Positions 55,406 to 64,000 of a stretch of 64,000 nt of DNA are shown here, piece after piece. The first letter of the stretch is position 1. Every line of letters begins with the position of its first letter. The stretch comes from DATBLE01 sp963764565 (GTDB taxonomy: Bacteria > Actinomycetota > Thermoleophilia > Gaiellales > Gaiellaceae). The stretch lies in assembly GCA_963764565.1 (NCBI GenBank), contig CAVXTD010000002.1, positions 1-64,000 of the forward strand, written 5' to 3'. The notes below the pieces were generated by a model. It was given only the letters and a program-made list of their open reading frames with translations, had not been told where the DNA came from and did no database searches. A program made the position numbers and the translations under genes.

Positions 55406-56163
55406 AGCTTCGACCCCGCGCTGCCCGACCGCAGCCTCGACGAGGTGCTCGCCACGCGCCCGCGACGAGTGGCACAAGGACCACGACGACGAGTGGCAGC
55501 CGCACGTCTGCGCGCTCGCCGCCCGCGGCGACGCGAGGTGCTGACGGCGATGGTCGCGCTCGGCCGACGATCCCGATCCGAGCGCCCGCGAGCTCGCCGC
55601 CTACGTGCTCGGCCAGCTCGGAACGGCGCGCCGCGCTCCCGAGCGAGCAGGAGCGCCGCGCTGGAGGCGATGGCCGCGCGCGAGCAGGACCCGGAGGTGC
55701 TGGTCGCGATCGCCTACGCCTTCGGCCACCTCGGCGACGCCGCACGGCCACGACTGGGTGCTCGGCCTGCGCGCCCACCCGGACCCCGACATGCGCGAGG
55801 CGGTCGCCTTCGCGCTCGGCGGCCGCGCCGCCGCCGAGCGACGCCCTGCACGCCCTGATCGCGCTCTCCGCCGACGAGAACGCCGCCGTCCGCGACTGGG
55901 CGACGTTCGCGCTCGGCACGCTCGCCGCCAGCGACAGCGAGCGCTGCGCGAAGCGCTCGCGGCCCGCCTCGACGACCCCGACGAGGACACCCGCCTCGAA
56001 GCCGTCCACGGCCTCGCCCTGCGCCGCGACCCGCGCGCGGAAGCGCCGCGCCGCCGAGCTGCTCGCCCACGATCGCGGCGACTCCGGCGTGTGGCGCCGT
56101 CACCTGCTGGCCGAGACCGCCGAGCACTCGACGGCGCTTGAACGACCTCGGGGCGCCTCGTAA
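55402..56163 (+). CDS. HEAT-repeat protein, frameshifted
   Basis: About 250 residues. Helical repeats are visible in three frames: DPSARELAAYVLGQLGTA, EVLVAIAYAFGHLGDA, PDPDMREAVAFALGG, SADENAAVRDWATFALGTLA, and DPDEDTRLEAVHGLALRRDP, each a roughly 30-residue HEAT/PBS-lyase unit with Asp-x-x-x-Arg at its start. The start FDPALPDRSLDEVLATRPRD is immediately after fmt. HEAT-repeat scaffolds bind proteins; no specific role can be named. At least five frame changes. In some related genomes similar proteins accompany tRNA or translation genes, but this is only context. Confidence 0.65.
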   Translation, partial: FKLRPRAARPQPRRGARHAPATSGTRTTTTSGSRTSARSPPAATRGADGDGRARPTIPIRAPASSPPTCSASSERRAALPSEQERRAGGDGRARAGPGGAGRDRLRLRPPRRRRTATTGCSACAPTRTPTCARRSPSRSAAAPPPSDALHALIALSADENAAVRDWATFALGTLAASDSERCAKRSRPASTTPTRTPASKPSTASPCAATRARKRRAAELLAHDRGDSGVWRRHLLAETAEHSTALERPRGAS

Positions 56164-56201
56164 GGCGCCCCGGGAGTCAAGGTCGGATGATCGGGGTGCG
56201 A

Positions 56202-57900
56202 TTACCAGGCGGGGGTGGCCGCCGGGTCCTGCGCCGGCGCCGTGGCGGGCGCGGCCGGCTCGGCGGGCGCGGGGGCCGGAGCGGGCGCCTCGGCGGCCGG
56301 AGCGGTCGCCGGAGCCGCCGCAGCGGGCGCCGGGGCCGGAGCCTCGGGGGCCGGAGCCGCCGGCGCGGCGGGGGCCGGAGCGGGGGCAGCCTCGGCGGGG
56401 GCCGCAGCGGCCTTGGCGGCGGCGGGGGCCTTGTCGGCCGCCTTGGGCTGGTCGTCTGCCGCGGCCTTGGCGGCAGCGGGGGCCTTGTCGGCCGCCTTGG
56501 GCTGGTCGTCCGCCGCGGCCTTGGGGGCCGTGTCGGCCGCCTTGGGCTGGTCGTCCGCCGCGGCCTTGGGGGCCGTGTCGGCCGCCTTGGTCTGGTCGTC
56601 TGCCGCGGTCTTGGCGGCGGCGGGGGCCTTGTCGGCCGCCTTGGGCTGGTCGTCCGCCGCGGCCTTGGGGGCCGTGTCGGCCGCCTCGGTCTGGTCGTCC
56701 GCCGCGGCCTTGGCGGCCGCGGGGGCCGGTCGGCCGCCTCGGTCTGGTCGTCCGCCGCGGCCTTGGCAGCAGGTCGGGCTTCGTCGGCCGGCGGCGCCTC
56801 GGGCGTCGGGGTCGACTCGGCGCGGCGGGCGTCGGGGTGGCCGCGGGAGCCTCGGGCGTCGGCGTGGCGGCCGGAGCCTCGGGCGTCGTCGCCGGGGCCC
56901 CGGGCGTCGGCGTGGCGACCGGAGCCTCGGGCGCGGGCGTCTCGACGGGAGCCGGCGTCTCGACCACCGGAGCGGGCGTCTCGACCGGCGCGGGCGTCTC
57001 GTCAACGGGCGGCGCGACCGTCACCGGCGCCTGGTCGACGGCGGCTCGTCCACGGGGGCGGGCGTCGTCGGGATCGGCAGGCCGTCGGGGTAGCCGTCGC
57101 CGTCGCGGTCGTCCATCCCGTCGGGGATGCCGTCGCCGTCGGTGTCGGCCAGCGACGGATCGCTGCCGTTGCGCTCCTCGACGCCGTTCGGGACACCGTC
57201 GCCGTCGGAGTCGTCGAGCCCGTCGATGACGCCGTCGCCGTTCGTGTCGCCGTAGGGCGCCTGCGACTTGATCTTGAAGATGTTGAGGTTCGACAGGCCC
57301 GCCGTCGTGCTGGCGGCGTGGGCGTCGGCCGCGTCGTTCGGGTTCGTGCCGAGCGTGGCCTCGACCGAGTTCGGGATGTTGTCGCCGTCGTCGTCGACGG
57401 AGAGGTCCTGCGTCGGGAACCCGGCCGTGCCGTTGAACGTCGCGCTGCCCGAGTCCTGCGAGGCCGTCGTCGGCGCCGGCTCGGCAGCGGTCTTGTGACC
57501 GTGAGTGACCGCGCTCGAAGGCGCCGTCGAGCCGCCGGCGACCAGCACGGCGAGCCCACGCCGTCGCGGACGCGCCGGGGACGCCGCCGAGGCCGACCGC
57601 CGTCAGCGGCGTCGCGCCGCCGGGGTCTGCTCGCCGCCGCGCGCCTGCGAGCCGTGCTTGGGCTGCGTGCCACGTGCCGGCTGGGTCTGCGGCGAGGCGA
57701 GCCGGACGGTCTGGGAGGGCGTCCTTCTCCAGCCCGGCGGGCCAATCCTTCCAGCCGACGAGCGGCGCGGCGAGCGCGCCCAGACCGAGGGTTCCGGCGA
57801 CGAGGCCGGCGGCGATCGTGCCTGCGAAGCGCAGGTCGCCGATCGCCGAGGGCCGCGGCGCATGCGTACGTGGTGTCAGTGTCCGACATGTCTGTGGCAT
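56202..57900 (-). CDS. Large secreted calcium-loop protein with Ala/Lys/Asp tandem repeats, frameshifted
   Basis: About 560 residues; start ATG 57900 or a downstream ATG reading MSDTDTTYA. A membrane/signal helix lies near residue 30 (FAGTIAAGLVAGTLGLGALA). The middle carries thrombospondin type 3-like calcium loops: DDDGDNIPNSVE, DTNGDGVIDGLD, DSDGDGVPNGVE, DTDGDGIPDGMD and DRDGDGYPDGLP. Next is a Pro/Glu/Thr-rich stalk (VETPAPVVETPAP, EAPAATPTP). The C terminus has six or seven copies of a 15-18 residue unit KAAADDQ(P/T)KAAD(K/T)AP, then Ala/Pro-rich tail to TPAW. Four or five frame changes. Probably a surface or matrix protein; no cell-wall sorting signal seen. Confidence 0.65.
56410..56770. 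repeat. Tandem repeat array coding the KAAADDQ units
   Basis: About 360 bp made of 45-54 bp units, each containing GGTCGTCCGCCGCGGCCTTG or a close variant followed by GCCGCC-TTGG. Units differ by P/T and K/T codons and by an AAA (Ala-Ala-Ala) insertion, showing slippage-type expansion. Copy number is likely variable between strains and is hard to assemble correctly. Confidence 0.75.
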
Positions 57901-58184
57901 CCCCTTCCATGGGGAGTGTCGGCAAGTTGTACGCGGTCCATTAGCCCTCTTGGGACAAATTGAGGCGAGGGGTCGAGTTTTGGACAAACGTTCGAGCATG
58001 CGTGGAAACGGCTGCAAACAGCCGCTTTCGAACCTTGAGGATCAGACCGGAAAATGGACCTCTGTATTGGCACGCGCGCAACCGTGGCGCAAGCGCCGAC
58101 GGGAGCCAATCAGATGACCAGGCCCTCGTAAAGGCTCGCATGGCCCGAGCTGGACGAACCATCGAGTCGTGACCCCAGAATTCC
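57901..58184. other. Intergenic region between the secreted repeat protein and rsmB
   Basis: About 280 bp, distinctly A/T-richer than coding flanks, with divergent genes on each side, so it must hold two promoters. A hairpin CGGCTG-CAAA-CAGCCG lies at 58009-58024. The stretch TTTTGGACAAACGTTCGAGC near 57980 and CAAATTGAG near 57957 are candidate promoter elements for the leftward gene. No gene seen. Confidence 0.4.
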
Positions 58185-59509
58185 GTGGCGCCGGCGCGCG
58201 CGTGCGCGTACGCGGTGGTGCGTCGCGTGTTCGAGCAGGAAGCCTGGGCCGACCGCGCGCTGCACGGCGAAGCGCGCCGCCTGCGGCCTGGACGCGCGCG
58301 ATCTCGCGCTCGCCACGCAGCTGAGCTTCGGGACCGTCCAGCGCGTCGCCACGCTCGACCACGTGATCGAGCGGCTGGCCGGCCGGCCCGTCGCCAAGCT
58401 CGATCCGCCGGTGCTGGCCGCGCTGCGCCTCGGGGTCTTCCAGCTGACCTTTCTCGACCGCGTGCCCGCGCACGCCGCCGTCGGCGAGTCGGTCGAGCTG
58501 GCCAAGCGCGACGCGCCCGCGCGGCGCCGGCCTCGTCAACGCCGTGCTCGCGACGCGCCGACGCGCGAGGCGCGCACGCATCGTCGGCGCGCTCCCCGAC
58601 ACCACGCCCGCCGAGGCCGCGCTCGCCCACTGCCATCCCGAGTGGATCGCCGAGCTGTGGTTCGACGCGCTCGGCGCCGAGGACCGCGCGCGCGCTGATG
58701 GCGCGCCGACAACGAGCCGGCCGAGGCCGCGCTGCGCGCCAACACGCTCAAGACGACCGCCCGAGCGAGCTCGCCGCAGCGCCTGCCCGTCCCACTCGCG
58801 TCGAGGGCGAGGCGCTGATCCTCGACGCGCCGCTTCGACACGTTCGCGACCCCCGAGTGGCGAGCACGGCCTGCTGATGCCGCAGTCGCGCGCCGCGATG
58901 GCCGTCGCGCAGCTCGCTCGCGCCCGCAGCCCGGCGAGCGGGTGCTCGACCTCTGCGCCGCCCCCGGCGGCAAGACCACCCACCTCGCCGCGCTGATGGG
59001 CAACGAGGGCGCGATCGTCGCCGTCGAGCGGCATCCCGGCCGCGCGCGAGGCGCTGCGCCAGCACCGCCGCGCGCATGGGCGCGACGATCGTCGAGTGTC
59101 GCACCGCGCGACGCCGCGCGAGCCGCACGGACGCGACCGTTCGACCGCGTGCTGGTCGACCCGCCGTGCAGCGACCTCGGCACGCTCGCCTCGCGCCCCG
59201 ACGCGCGCTGGCGCAAGGCCGGCCGCCCGGCAGGCGCTGGCCGCGCTCCAGGCCAGGATCCTGGCCGCCGGAGCCGACGCCGTGCGGCCCGGCGGTACCC
59301 TCGTCTACTCGACCTGCACGATCTCGCCCATCGAGAACGAGCACGTCGTGCAGGCGTTCCTGGCCGCCCACGCCGAATTCGCCGCCGACGACCTGGGCAG
59401 CCGACGTCCCCGTCTGGAAGCATCCGACCATGCCGCAGTTCCTGCAGACGCTCCCGCACCGCGACCGCACCGACGGCTTCTTCATCGCGAGGCTCGCGCC
59501 GTGGCGTGA
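58185..59509 (+). CDS. rsmB: 16S rRNA (cytosine-967-C5)-methyltransferase, frameshifted
   Basis: About 440 residues from GTG 58185 through eight or more frame changes. The N-terminal NusB-like RNA-binding domain: ACAYAVVRRVFEQEAWADRA, LDHVIERLAGRPVAKLDPPV and LAALRLGVFQLTFLDRVPAH. The methyltransferase domain has HPEWIAELWFDALGA, MPQSRAAMAVAQLA, VLDLCAAPGGKTTHLAALMG with SAM motif, FDRVLVDPPCSDLGTLASRP carrying the catalytic Cys in DPPCS, and LVYSTCTISPIENEHVVQAF with the second Cys. It ends TDGFFIARL. The stop TGA overlaps the start of the zinc-ribbon gene. Confidence 0.88.
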
Positions 59510-59752
59510 CGTCGACCTCGGGCGCCGTCTGCCCGTCCTGCCACGAGCCGTGGCTGCGCCCGACGAACCTCCCGGGCCGCTACCGCTGCGTGAACTGCCT
59601 GCACCGCTTCGAGCTGCGCTCGCGTGTGCCCGAACTGCGGCGAGCACTCGACGATCGTGCGCATGTCCAACACCGCGCTGTATATCTGCGGCCACTGCCA
59701 GGCCTCGATGCTGCCCCATCTAAGCAACCGCCGACCCGATCATCCGACCTAA
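59506..59752 (+). CDS. Small zinc-ribbon protein, one frameshift
   Basis: About 80 residues from GTG 59506. Four Cys pairs form two zinc knuckles: CPSCHEPWLRPTNLPGRYRC then VNC, and after a frame change near 59635 CPNCGEHSTIVRMSNTA and ICGHCQ. The tail ends NRRPDHPT. Small zinc-ribbon proteins of this type often follow rsmB in actinobacterial genomes; whether it binds RNA is unknown. The TAA overlaps the rpe start (TAATG). High-certainty fold, unknown function. Confidence 0.68.
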
Positions 59753-60411
59753 TGCTCAAGGGCATCGCGCCGTCGATCCTCGCCGCCGACTTCGGCCGCC
59801 TCGTCCGAGCAGGTCGCGACCGTGCTGCGACGCCGGCGCGCAAGGTCATCCACGTCGACGTCATGGACGGCCACTTCGTCCCGCCGATCACGATGGGCCC
59901 GCTCGCGGTCGAGGCGATCGCCGACGCAGGTCCACGACGCCGGCGCCAAGATCGACGTGCACCTGATGATCGAGCGCCCCGAGCGCCAGATCGAGGCGTT
60001 CGCCAAGGCGGGCGCCGACTCGATCACCGTCCACGTCGAGGCCACGCCGCACATGCACTACGCGCTGCAGGCGATCACGCGACGCCGGCTGCCTGACCGG
60101 CGCTCGCGCTCAACCCGGGCACGCCGGCGGAGGCGGTCGCCGAGCTCGAGGCCGACATGGTCCTCTGCATGACCGTCAACCCCGGCTGGGGCGGCCAGAA
60201 GTTCCTCGAACATTCGCTGAGCAAGCTCGAGCGGCTGCGCGCGCTGATCGGTCCCGACGCCGCGCTCGAGGTCGACGGCGGGATCGACGCCGAGACCGCC
60301 GCGCGCTGCGCCGCCGCCGGCGCCACGGTGTTCGTCGCCGGTACCGCCGTCTTCGGGGCGCCGGACCCCGCGGCGGCGGTCAGGGCCATCACGACCGCGA
60401 TCGACCGGTAG
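59752..60411 (+). CDS. rpe: Ribulose-phosphate 3-epimerase, frameshifted
   Basis: About 220 residues. MLKGIAPSILAADFGRLV, then after a change near 59805 AKVIHVDVMDGHFVPPITMG, AGAKIDVHLMIERPERQIEA, FAKAGADSITVHVEATPHMH, LNPGTPAEAVAEL, MVLCMTVNPGWGGQKF and LEVDGGIDAETAARCAAAGA complete the TIM barrel with its conserved Asp and His metal/catalytic residues. Frame changes near 59805, 59930 and 60080. It interconverts ribulose 5-phosphate and xylulose 5-phosphate in the pentose phosphate pathway. It may share an operon with rsmB. Confidence 0.92.
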
Positions 60412-60482
60412 AAGCCCGCATTCACGTGTTGTACGGCCAGCCGTATGTGAACGGGTTCGCACGGTGACGAGAATCGATCACC

Positions 60483-60838
60483 GTGGACTGCACCGTCCTC
60501 ATCGTCGACGACCACCCGTCCTTTCGGGCCAGCGCGCGCGTGCTGCTCGAGTCGGAGGGGTTCAACGTCATCGGCGAGGCGGTGGACGGCGCGAGCGCGG
60601 TCGAGGAGACCTGCCGCCTCAAGCCCCAGCTCGTGCTCCTGGACGTGCAGCTCCCGGACATCGACGGCTTCGACGTCGCCGCGCGCATCACCGGTCATCC
60701 CGACTCGCCCGGCGGTGATCCTCGTCTCGAGCCGCGACTCGTCGGACTTCGGGCCGCTCGTGTCGCGCTCGGGCGCGCGCGGGTTCGTGCCCAAGGCCGA
60801 GCTCTCGGGCGAGCGCGTCCAGGAGCTGCTGCGTTTGA
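60483..60838 (+). CDS. Single-domain response regulator (receiver), frameshifted
   Basis: About 118 residues from GTG 60483. The receiver has the acidic pair in VLIVDDHPSFRASARVLLES, the phospho-acceptor Asp in QLVLLDVQLPDIDGFDVAAR and the conserved Lys in GFVPKAELS. There is no output domain before the stop; TGA 60836-60838 overlaps the TTG of the histidine kinase (TTGA). Frame change near 60710. It probably relays phosphate with the adjacent kinase. The lone receiver upstream plus a full NarL-type regulator downstream makes a three-gene system. Confidence 0.72.
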
Positions 60839-62567
60839 GCGCGCTCGACCCGCGCGCTGGCGATGCTGGCGCTCGCGGCCCTTCTCGTGGGGCTGCTCGG
60901 CGCGGCCGTGATCCTCGGCTCCGACCACGTCGACCACCGCGGCGCTGACCGTCGTCGCTCGTGCTCGGCGATCGGCGCGGCCTGGATCGGCACCGGCCTG
61001 TTCGCCTGGTGGCGCCGGCCGCCAACCGCGTCGGCGCGCTGATGACCTGGACCGGCTTCGCCTGGCTGCTGAACGCCTTCGTCGCCGCCGACGCGCCCGC
61101 GGTCTTCACGTTCGCGGTGCTCGGCTCGAACCTCTACCTCGCGGCCTTCGTGCACCTGCTGCTCGCCTATCCCGAGGGCCGGATCCGGCGCCGCGCGCAC
61201 CGGCGCCTCGTCGCCGCGGGCTACGCGCTCGCGCTGGTCGGCGCCGCTGCCGTTTCTGATGTCCGGCTTCGACGCGCTGACGTGCGCGCGACTGCCCGAG
61301 CTCGGTCATCCAGGTCACCGACAGCACCGACGTCGGCGACGTCGCGCGACGCGTCACGACCGGTCGCCGCCGTCGTGCTCGTCGGCTACGTCGTCTACGT
61401 GCTCGCCGCCCGCTGGCGCGCCGCGACGCCGCCGCAGCGCCGCGCGCTGGCGCCGCTGCTGTGGTCGGGCATCGTGCTGATGGTGCTCGTCGCCGGCACG
61501 CTCGGCGCCCAGACGGTCACCGGCACCGGCGACGGTCGCCGGGCGTGCTCGGCGCTGCTCGGCCAGCTCGTCTTCGCCTCGCGTGCCGTTCACGTTCCTG
61601 CTCGGCGCTGCTGCGCGGCCGCGTCGCGCGCGCCGACGCCGTCGGCGAGCTGCTCGTGCGGCTGGGCGAGGCCCCGGCACCGACGGCCTGCGCTGCCTGC
61701 TGGCCGACGCGCTCGACGACGACTCGCTGCAGGTCCTCTACTGGGTCGACGGCGGCTGGGTCGAGCGCGACGGCCGCCCGGCCGAGGTGCCCGCCGTCGA
61801 GCGACCGCGGCGCGCGCTGGACGCGGTCGAGCTCGAGGGCCAGCGCGTGGGCGCGATCGTGCACGACGCAGCCTGCGCGCCGAGCCCGAGGTGCTCGGCA
61901 CGGTCGCCGCGGCCGGCGCGGGCTGGCGATGCGCTGCGAGCGGCTGGAGGCCGCGCTGCGGCGCTCGCGCGCCCGGATCGTCGAGGCCGGCCTGCAGGAG
62001 CGCCGGCGGCTGGAGCGCAACCTGCACGACGGCGCCCAGCAGCGGCTCGTCGCGCTCTCCTGACCCTGCGGATCGCGCAGAACCAGATCGCCAAGGCGCC
62101 CGAGAAGGCGGCGGAGATGGTCGGCGCGGCGCAGGAGGAGCTGACGCGCGCGCTCGAGGAGCTGCGCGAGCTCGCCCGCGGCATCCACCCGGCCGTGCTC
62201 TCCGACCGCGGGCTGCAGGCCGCCGTCGAGGCGCTCGCCGTGCGCTCCCCGCTGCCGGTCAAGCTCGTCGAGGTCCCGGGCGAGCGGCTGCCCGAGCCGG
62301 TCGAGGCGGCGGCCTACTTCGTGATCGCCGAGGCGCTGACCAACGTCGCCAAGTACGCGAACGCGCAACGCGGCCACGGTGGCCGTGCGCCGGTCAACGG
62401 CCACGCCGAGGTCGAAGTGCGCGACGATGGCGTCGGCGGGGCGGATCCCGGCCGTGGCATCGGGCCTGCGCGGCCTCGCCGACCGCGTCGGCGCACTGGA
62501 CGGTTCCCTGGCACTCGACTCTCCACCCGGGTCGGGCACTACTCTCCGAGCGGAGATTCCCGTATGA
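60835..62567 (+). CDS. Membrane sensor histidine kinase, NarL-partner (HisKA_3) type, frameshifted
   Basis: About 575 residues. N-terminal sensor of six or seven membrane helices: ALAALLVGLLGAAVILGS, TWTGFAWLLNAFVAADAPAV, FTFAVLGSNLYLAAFVHLLL, and VVLVGYVVYVLAARW, SGIVLMVLVAGTLGAQTV. After a linker, the dimerisation helix has the phospho-acceptor His in ERRRLERNLHDGAQQRLVAL. The ATPase domain has VIAEALTNVAKYANA (N box) and GLRGLADRVGALDGSLALDS (G box). HisKA_3 kinases pair with LuxR-type regulators, which follows here with an ATGA overlap. The signal is unknown, probably membrane-sensed. Frame changes near 60950, 61255-61370, 61530-61600 and 62060. Confidence 0.82.
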
Positions 62568-63232
62568 GCACGTCCGAACCCCCCTGAAGGTCGTCGTCGC
62601 CGAGGACTCCGTGCTGCTGCGCGAGGGTCTCGTGCGCCTGCTCGAGGACTCCGGCTTCGACGTCGCCGGCCAGGCCGGCGACGCCGAGGACCTGCTGCGC
62701 AAGGTCGGCGCCCACAAGCCCGACGTCGCGGTGATCGACGTGCGGATGCCGCCGACGCACACCGACGAGGGCCTGCGCGCCGCGCGCAAGATCCGCGCCG
62801 ACTACCCGGGCACGGGCGTGCTCGTGCTCTCGCCAGTACGTCGAGGAGGCCTACGCGCTCGACCTGCTGTCGGAGTCGACGGAGAGCACCGGCTACCTGC
62901 TCAAGGACCGCGTGGCCGACGTGGACACGTTCACGGACGCCGTGCGCCGCGTCGCCGGCGGCGGCTCCGCGCTCGACCCCGAGGTCGTCGCCCTGCTGCT
63001 CGGCCGCCGTCGCCGTGAGGACCCGCTGGAGGGCCTGACAGCGCGCGAGCGCGAGGTGCTCGGGCTGATGGCCGAGGGCCGCTCCAACGCCGCGATCGCC
63101 GAGGCGCTGGTGGTCACCGAGCGCGCCGTGGAGAAGCACGTCACCTCGATCTTCTCCAAGCTCGACCTTGCGCCGACGGTCGTCGATCACCGCCGCGTGC
63201 TCGCCGTCCTGGCGTACCTGCGCTCCGGCTAG
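62564..63232 (+). CDS. NarL/FixJ-type response regulator, frameshifted
   Basis: About 220 residues from ATG 62564, which overlaps the kinase stop (ATGA). A frame change in the C-run near 62580 precedes KVVVAEDSVLLREGLVRLLE with the acidic pair. The phospho-acceptor Asp is in VAVIDVRMPPTHTDEGLRAA; LKDRVADV carries the conserved Lys. A second change near 62834 (LVLSQYVEE) leads to the LuxR-type HTH: LTAREREVLGLMAEGRSNAA, IAEALVVTERAVEKHVTSIF and SKLDL. Probable target is the ABC transporter gene 64 bp downstream. Confidence 0.88.
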
Positions 63233-63296
63233 CCCTACCCCGGTTAACGAGCCAGCCGCACAAGCGCCGTCCGCGTTGAGCGACGATGCTGGACCT

Positions 63297-64000
63297 ATGA
63301 ACATCGTTTCGACGGCGGATCTGCGCCGTACCTACGGCGAGGGCGAGACCGCGGTGCACGCGCTCGCCGGGGTGACGCTGTCCTTTCCCGCCGGCCAGTT
63401 CACGGCGATCATGGGCCCGTCGGGCTCCGGGAAGTCGACGCTGATGCACCTGCTGGCGGGGCTCGACAAGCCGACCTCGGGCTCGGTCGTGATCGACGGG
63501 CAGGAGCTCGCCGGGCTCGACGACAAGGGCCTCACGCGGCTGCGGCGCGACCGGCTCGGGCTTCGTCTTCCAGGCCTTCAACCTCGTGCCGGTGCTGACC
63601 GCCGAGGAGAACATCATGCTGCCGCTGACGCTCGCCGGCCGCGAGCCCGACCAGAGCCTGGTTCGACAAGCTGATCGACACCGTCGGCCTGCGCGACCGG
63701 CTCACGCACCGCCCGTCGGAGCTCTCCGGCGGCCAGCAGCAGCGCGTCGCGGTGGCGCGCGCGCTCGTGCACCGGCCCGCCGTGCTGTTCGCCGACGAGC
63801 CGACCGGCAACCTCGACTCGCACTCCTCCGAGGAGGTGCTGGGCCTGCTGCGCCAGGCGGTCGACGAGTTCGAGCAGACGGTGATCATGGTCACCCACGA
63901 CGCCGCAGGCGGCCGCGGTCGCCGACCGGATCGTGGTGCTGCGCGACGGCGAGGTCGTCCACGACGGCGCCGGCACCGACGCCGAGGGCGTGCTCGACCT
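63297..64000 (+). CDS. ABC transporter ATP-binding protein (MacB/LolD-like), 3' end cut by window
   Basis: At least 235 residues from ATG 63297. Walker A is IMGPSGSGKSTLMHLLAGLD, followed by the Q-loop after a frame change near 63560 (FVFQAFNLVPVLTAEENIML), signature LSGGQQQRVAVARALV and Walker B AVLFADEPTGNLDS, then TVIMVTHD. The LAGLDKPTSGSV sequence and spacing are those of MacB/LolD/FtsE-type ATPases that work with FtsX-like permeases on lipoproteins, peptides or cell-envelope stress. Downstream of a two-component system, so envelope stress response is plausible. Frame changes near 63660 and 63905 too. Confidence 0.88.

Noticed and set aside
56410..56770. A CRISPR array
   Set aside because: The repeats are contiguous, in coding phase and protein-like, without unique spacers.

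Overview
The window is about 70% G+C, uses GTG and TTG starts freely and packs genes with 4-base stop/start overlaps. Its enzyme families are those of high-GC Actinomycetota. Gene content from about 12 kb onward suggests a soil or freshwater member of Thermoleophilia (Solirubrobacterales-like). This is inference from families and gene order; no rRNA or tRNA was seen. Many core genes are readable only by joining two or three frames, so the sequence carries many one- or two-base indels. They are dense in 0.6-12 kb, 13.4-16.2 kb, 18.6-24 kb, 28-37.7 kb, 47.6-48.6 kb and 53.4-64 kb, and nearly absent from 38-47.6 kb and 48.6-53.3 kb. Because essential genes (hisC, aroA, def, rpe) are affected, sequencing error is the likelier cause. 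Broken genes are therefore given as single CDS with approximate limits.

Layout. 0-12 kb: a SWEET-like membrane protein, an XRE regulator/nucleotidyltransferase pair with a palindromic operator, an adenylate cyclase-ATPase regulator, a thiamine-diphosphate enzyme, a DUF3089 hydrolase, and an SDR / Baeyer-Villiger-type monooxygenase / two acyl-CoA dehydrogenase operon. The second dehydrogenase stops near 11.97 kb and runs in frame into an unrelated DUF4328 protein, so 11.97 kb may be an assembly join or a real deletion. 12-18 kb: YceI, then cysD and a cysN-cysC fusion (sulfate to PAPS), then an intact IS110-family element.

17.9-28.8 kb (minus strand): a tight ten-gene run of rlmN, four arylsulfotransferase (ASST) paralogues, two Lipoprotein_15-type lipoproteins, an MFS exporter and a PAPS-type sulfotransferase. 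With cysD/cysNC it looks like a sulfuryl-transfer island and is the most distinctive content here. 28.8-37.1 kb: a pseudouridine synthase, chorismate mutase, an ABC exporter with a divergent TetR regulator and three operator copies, then hisC, aroF, tyrA and aroA, which overlap or abut and end in a strong hairpin. 37.1-41.8 kb: accessory genes lying between aroA and cmk. 41.8-47.7 kb: cmk, a Uma2-type gene, der, metK and a sodium:solute symporter with a structured leader. 47.6-53.3 kb: galK, a beta-class DNA methyltransferase, a LysE exporter, a roughly 240-bp inverted repeat, priA and an EamA transporter. 53.3-64 kb: a CGNR regulator, def, fmt, a HEAT-repeat protein, a large secreted calcium-binding repeat protein, then rsmB, a zinc-ribbon protein, rpe, two response regulators around a histidine kinase, and an ABC ATPase cut by the window end.
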